From assembly GCA_034696485.1 (NCBI GenBank), contig JAQIWT010000352.1, positions 1-22,665 on the forward strand: a DNA stretch of 22,665 nucleotides, read 5' to 3'. The translations under genes and the position numbers were made by a program. Below are positions 19,281 to 22,665 of this stretch, piece after piece. Origin of the DNA: Isohypsibius dastychi. Its lineage: Eukaryota; Tardigrada; Eutardigrada; Parachela; Isohypsibiidae. Under the pieces are notes generated by a model. The model saw nothing but the letters and a program-made list of their open reading frames with translations, was not told the DNA's origin and did no database searches. Numbering within the stretch: position 1 is the stretch's first letter; each line of letters begins with the position of its first letter.

Positions 19281-22200
19281 TCAAAGAAAGATCTGCTCGC
19301 TGGCCAAGCTATCCAGAAATGGTTTCAGAACATAACTTGTCGAAAAATAGAAGATGACTCCAAACATGATGGAAATTGGTAAAGCCGGAAGTGCTTTTCG
19401 ATAGATGGCCAATAACAACAATGTCAAACATAAACCCTGTAACGAGAAAAACAATTGCAAATCCGGCTGCGAAAGGGTAAATAATAAGTACTGAAAATTT
19501 TAATGTTAACTTACAATAAGAATGGCGATGAAACATGCCAGAGTTGTATTCCAATCGCCGTACGAAGAGGCTTTGCCAACCAACACGCTGTAGAAAATGA
19601 AGTCTCCCAGCCCCAACTTGATTCCACCTTGAAAACATGATGAAAAGTCAGTAAATAACCCCGACAACATTTCCTACGATTCCCACCTTCAGTCGGCAGA
19701 ATACCCCTTCATTTTTTTAAAGAAAATAAACTTGTTGCCGCATCAATTGGAGATCTCTTGCGGTGAAAGCCTTCAATTTAGCGCTACAGGTCTAGTAACA
19801 TATATTTCAATATAGAATTCAGTAATATCCACAGTCTTTCAATGTGTCAAAGCGATTAGGGAAACTGCCATGGTTGGATTTTAATTCGCAACGTTTCCCA
19901 TTCCACACTTTGAAAACAAATTGCTTACTCTCTTCTTCTTCCGCAACGGCCTCCATATTCGCAGGTTCACTTTGATTTCGTCTGGGAGGAACAGTGGTTG
20001 ATTCAGTGAGGGTGGTTGGACGAGTTGCCGGAGTCGACGTCGAATGCGGAAGAGCATGATCTCCAGCTACCGGTTGAACACTCTGAATGCGGGTTCGAGG
20101 ATTAGAATGCGATCCACGAGGAGCCATGGTATGTGCGGCAGCATTCACTTCCGGGTCGTCAGTTAAGACCATAGCGTATGTATACAAAACAGATGCTGGA
20201 ATCAAAAATAGAATAATTAACATCTGAAACGGGAGAATAAAACAAGTGGAAGAAACCAACATGTATAGATCAATCCGGGAAATATGGGCTCGTTGCGTTC
20301 CTGAGCAGTTTCGACCAGGATTCTCAATGGTCCTTTCGGACACAGAACGGCGATCAAATCTACAATGGCAAATTAAATAATTCTGCTTTCTGGATGCAGA
20401 ATTTAATACAAACGTCGCATTGAAAAATCGTAGACAGCAATTTTTAATCAGTGATGTGAAAAAACGTTCACAAAACGGTGAGCCGAATCCCAACTCACCC
20501 CAAGCGGAAATGCCAACGAGAAGAACCCACACAGTCCAATCGGGAAGATATTTGATAAAAGTGAGGGCCATCAAAGCGCTGACAACAATTAAATAAGCTT
20601 GCTGCAGAACGAGTGGGCCAATCCAGTGAATGCATATCATTCCAACACATCCGAAATTCCAGATCAAAATAGAGAGTGTGATGTAGTCCATGGGGATGTT
20701 GAAGGTGCGAAGAACTTCGCCCAGATAGATGTAAGAGAATAGAAATAACAGCATCAAAGATGACATGATCAACCATCCTTGGATGAACTAAAACAAACAT
20801 AGAAATATGTACTGTAAAATGTAAAATACTGAAAATGTCGCCCACAGAAATTGTGGCGAAATTTGCACATCAACTCACAGAGTTGGTTAACATTCTCAAA
20901 CTGCCGAAACTACAATGACTGAATTACAAAATTCATGGATAGGCTTTGCATCAATAGTCAGTCACCACAGAAATGGAACTTGATGATATTATTTTCACTG
21001 ATTATGAAAATACATGAACATTTGTTATTTTACTGGCCTGAATGACGTAAGGTGCCAAAAAAATCCTGAGCAATCAAACTTAGTTCGTGCTGTATCTGAA
21101 TAACTCCGGCAAAATTTAATCATTCAATTGAATAACCAATATAAAACTGTGAAGCATTTCGTTTTAGAATTTGTCGAGAATGTTCAAATATTTCTTCTAG
21201 TTTCCAACATACCTTGTAGCATCGATATTTGTAGAGGAGGATCAGAAAGACTGTCATCACGACGATAACAGACAACATTATGGCTGTATTTTTCAAAGCA
21301 TCGTAGATTTTTGAGCTTGCAGTTGGAGATTGCTCATGAAACGGAGTGTAAATCCTAGAATAAAACAACCACCGTGAAATAACTTATCAGATTCCCTGCT
21401 ATGAAAAAAAATATAACTCAATCTGAAGCCCACATTCGGGAAGACATCACTAAACCTGTAAAAAACCGTCAAAACAGGCTCAAGATTAAACTTACAAATA
21501 TCCTCCCCCTTTATCGGTGTAGAAGCTGATGGAGCTGATCGTAACAACCACAACCAACATACAAATAGCAACCGGAACAAACAGCTTGATAACATGCTCA
21601 GCTCCATATTTCAATTCTCGCTCTTCTTCTTCTTCCACCGCTACAGCTTCCGCCGCTCGTCTTCTCGCAGCTTCATTTCGCCGCGTACTGTCTGCGTTCC
21701 CATGAGACTCCGAAGCAGACGCTGTTCTAGGATGACTTCCTCTATTGCTTCTCGAATTCGACGGGCGGTCAGGTCGTCCGGAAGCATCCTACAAAATGTC
21801 GTGAAAAATTATCTTTACAGTGGCGTTTGAGTTGAAATGAAAATCAATTCCCCCATTCGCACGACATATTAGCGAAAGCTCCCGAATCAGTGGTCCGTTA
21901 ACCCCACCCAGACAAATGTCCGGGCGCTTGTGAACATTCCACAAACTGCTCAATTTTTTTGACATCAGCAAGAGTTCTGAATCCTGGTTTAGAGGCATGG
22001 GCTAATCAGAAAATAAATTCCTACCTGATTCTCCACAGGCGAGAATGCCACGCCATCGGATTCCTCCTCATCCTGATCCCCCATTATGGGCTCCTCGTCG
22101 GGAAATTCAACACGAAGATTTCCTGGTTGGATTCTGGGCGATGTTGGTTCCAATGGAACAATCTGAATGAGATCGTTTTAATATTTGATATCTTAGAGAG

Positions 22201-22382
22201 GACACAGGACGGCAGAGCAAAATGATGAATGAAAGGAATTAGAGACCGAGAACAAGGACGGATACCTCAAGCTCTGACATCAACAAATCATTTTGGATTA
22301 CAGGACGCGCTCCAGAAGGAATGCGGGAAGCGGACTGGGTTGAACTCACCCGCTCCGATCGCTCAGTTCGACCCCCATCCAT
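19281..22382 (-). CDS. Presenilin, catalytic subunit of gamma-secretase
   Basis: Nine exons: 22382-22266, 22162-22025, 21788-21496, 21354-21213, 20787-20499, 20359-20261, 20195-19929, 19627-19515, 19436-19281; phases agree, about 537 aa. Presenilin is an intramembrane aspartyl protease that cuts Notch-type and other type I membrane proteins with nicastrin, APH-1 and PEN-2. Hallmarks: [14 protein letters not shown] (TM1), [35 protein letters not shown], the TM6 aspartate in [16 protein letters not shown] (Asp327), [40 protein letters not shown] (Asp457) and PALP (503-506). The first 150 residues are hydrophilic, with acidic and Arg-rich runs, longer than in vertebrate homologues. The TM6-TM7 loop is Ser/Thr/Pro-rich and variable. 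The first aspartate follows Trp, not the usual Tyr; as I recall, nematode SEL-12 does the same. The ATG lies 25 nt after GTTTTTACCAG. The exon-7 donor (GAGA|GTAAGC at 19928) is preferred; C|GTTGCG near 19888 also keeps frame. Confidence 0.96.
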
Positions 22383-22407
22383 CTTGGTTTTTTCTTATTC
22401 CGTTGCG

Positions 22408-22409
22408 CT
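22408..22409 (-). promoter_or_regulatory. Putative trans-splice acceptor before the presenilin start
   Basis: On the minus strand GTTTTTACCAG ends at 22408, leaving 25 nt before the ATG at 22382. Confidence 0.4.
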
Positions 22410-22607
22410 GGTAAAAACTGCTTCCATTCCACAGATTTGCAATTATTTTAATATTGATCGTTTGAATTTAAGGTGATTTGAAAATGGATGAGTCAGCAAA
22501 ATTATGTTTATTTATCTGCAAAGATGAATAAGGTGGATGGGTGGAACGATCCAGCCGCGGGTGGAGGTCCAGACATCGCTGAAGCATAGGGTTGGTCTCT
22601 CCGCGAT
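22410..22607. other. Presenilin upstream region
   Basis: This short stretch precedes presenilin. It is mixed in composition, with no TATA box or motif that I can assign and no gene visible on the plus strand. Confidence 0.4.
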
Positions 22608-22655
22608 ACCTATACAGATACCGCTACAGCTACCTATACAGATACCTACACAGAT
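22608..22655. repeat. 12-nt tandem repeat at the right edge
   Basis: Four adjoining 12-mers: ACCTATACAGAT, ACCGCTACAGCT, ACCTATACAGAT, ACCTACACAGAT, followed by a degenerate ACGCTGTAAC that reaches the window end. A 12-nt unit is frame-neutral (the plus strand can read Asp-Thr-Tyr-Thr repeats), but no gene is visible around it. Confidence 0.8.
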
Positions 22656-22665
22656 ACGCTGTAAC

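Overview
The window looks like nuclear DNA from a nematode, or a close ecdysozoan relative. It holds intron-rich genes with short introns (49 to 429 nt), YAG 3' splice sites, AATAAA signals, and a CAG acceptor 2 to 25 nt before each of the six best-supported start codons, as expected of spliced-leader trans-splicing. The gene set (presenilin with a Trp-Asp active site, short anillin, secreted haem peroxidase, EGF/LDLa protein, orphan rhodopsin-like receptor) is animal. Homopolymeric G/C tracts recur. I see no prokaryotic operon, CRISPR array, rRNA or tRNA. All exon models were assembled by hand from splice consensus, reading phase and family motifs.

Layout. 1-1029 (-): coiled-coil protein, start at 1029, probably continuing off the left edge. 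1633-5352 (+): 13-exon anillin-like gene, head-to-head with the previous one. 5353-8271: gene-poor accessory stretch with a C9-TAAA-G11 hairpin, a roughly 300-nt repeat present twice in tandem, a possible two-exon small gene (-) and a C13 tract. 8272-9283 (+): two-exon class A-type GPCR. 13434-9604 (-): 17-exon animal haem peroxidase of about 862 aa, including 15-nt and 23-nt microexons. 13435-16657: 3.2 kb with no convincing gene. 16658-18463 (+): secreted EGF/LDL-receptor-A protein. 22382-19281 (-): 9-exon presenilin of about 537 aa. The right edge carries a 12-nt satellite.

The genes do not form one pathway. Anillin acts in cytokinesis, presenilin in gamma-secretase, and the peroxidase and EGF/LDLa proteins are probably extracellular. 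The GPCR/peroxidase and EGF-LDLa/presenilin pairs converge tail to tail. The most notable features are the 15-nt microexon that carries the peroxidase catalytic DHD motif, the tandem repeat with a GC-rich foldable core, the G/C tracts, and an open retained-intron tail in presenilin that resembles half a Kunitz domain.
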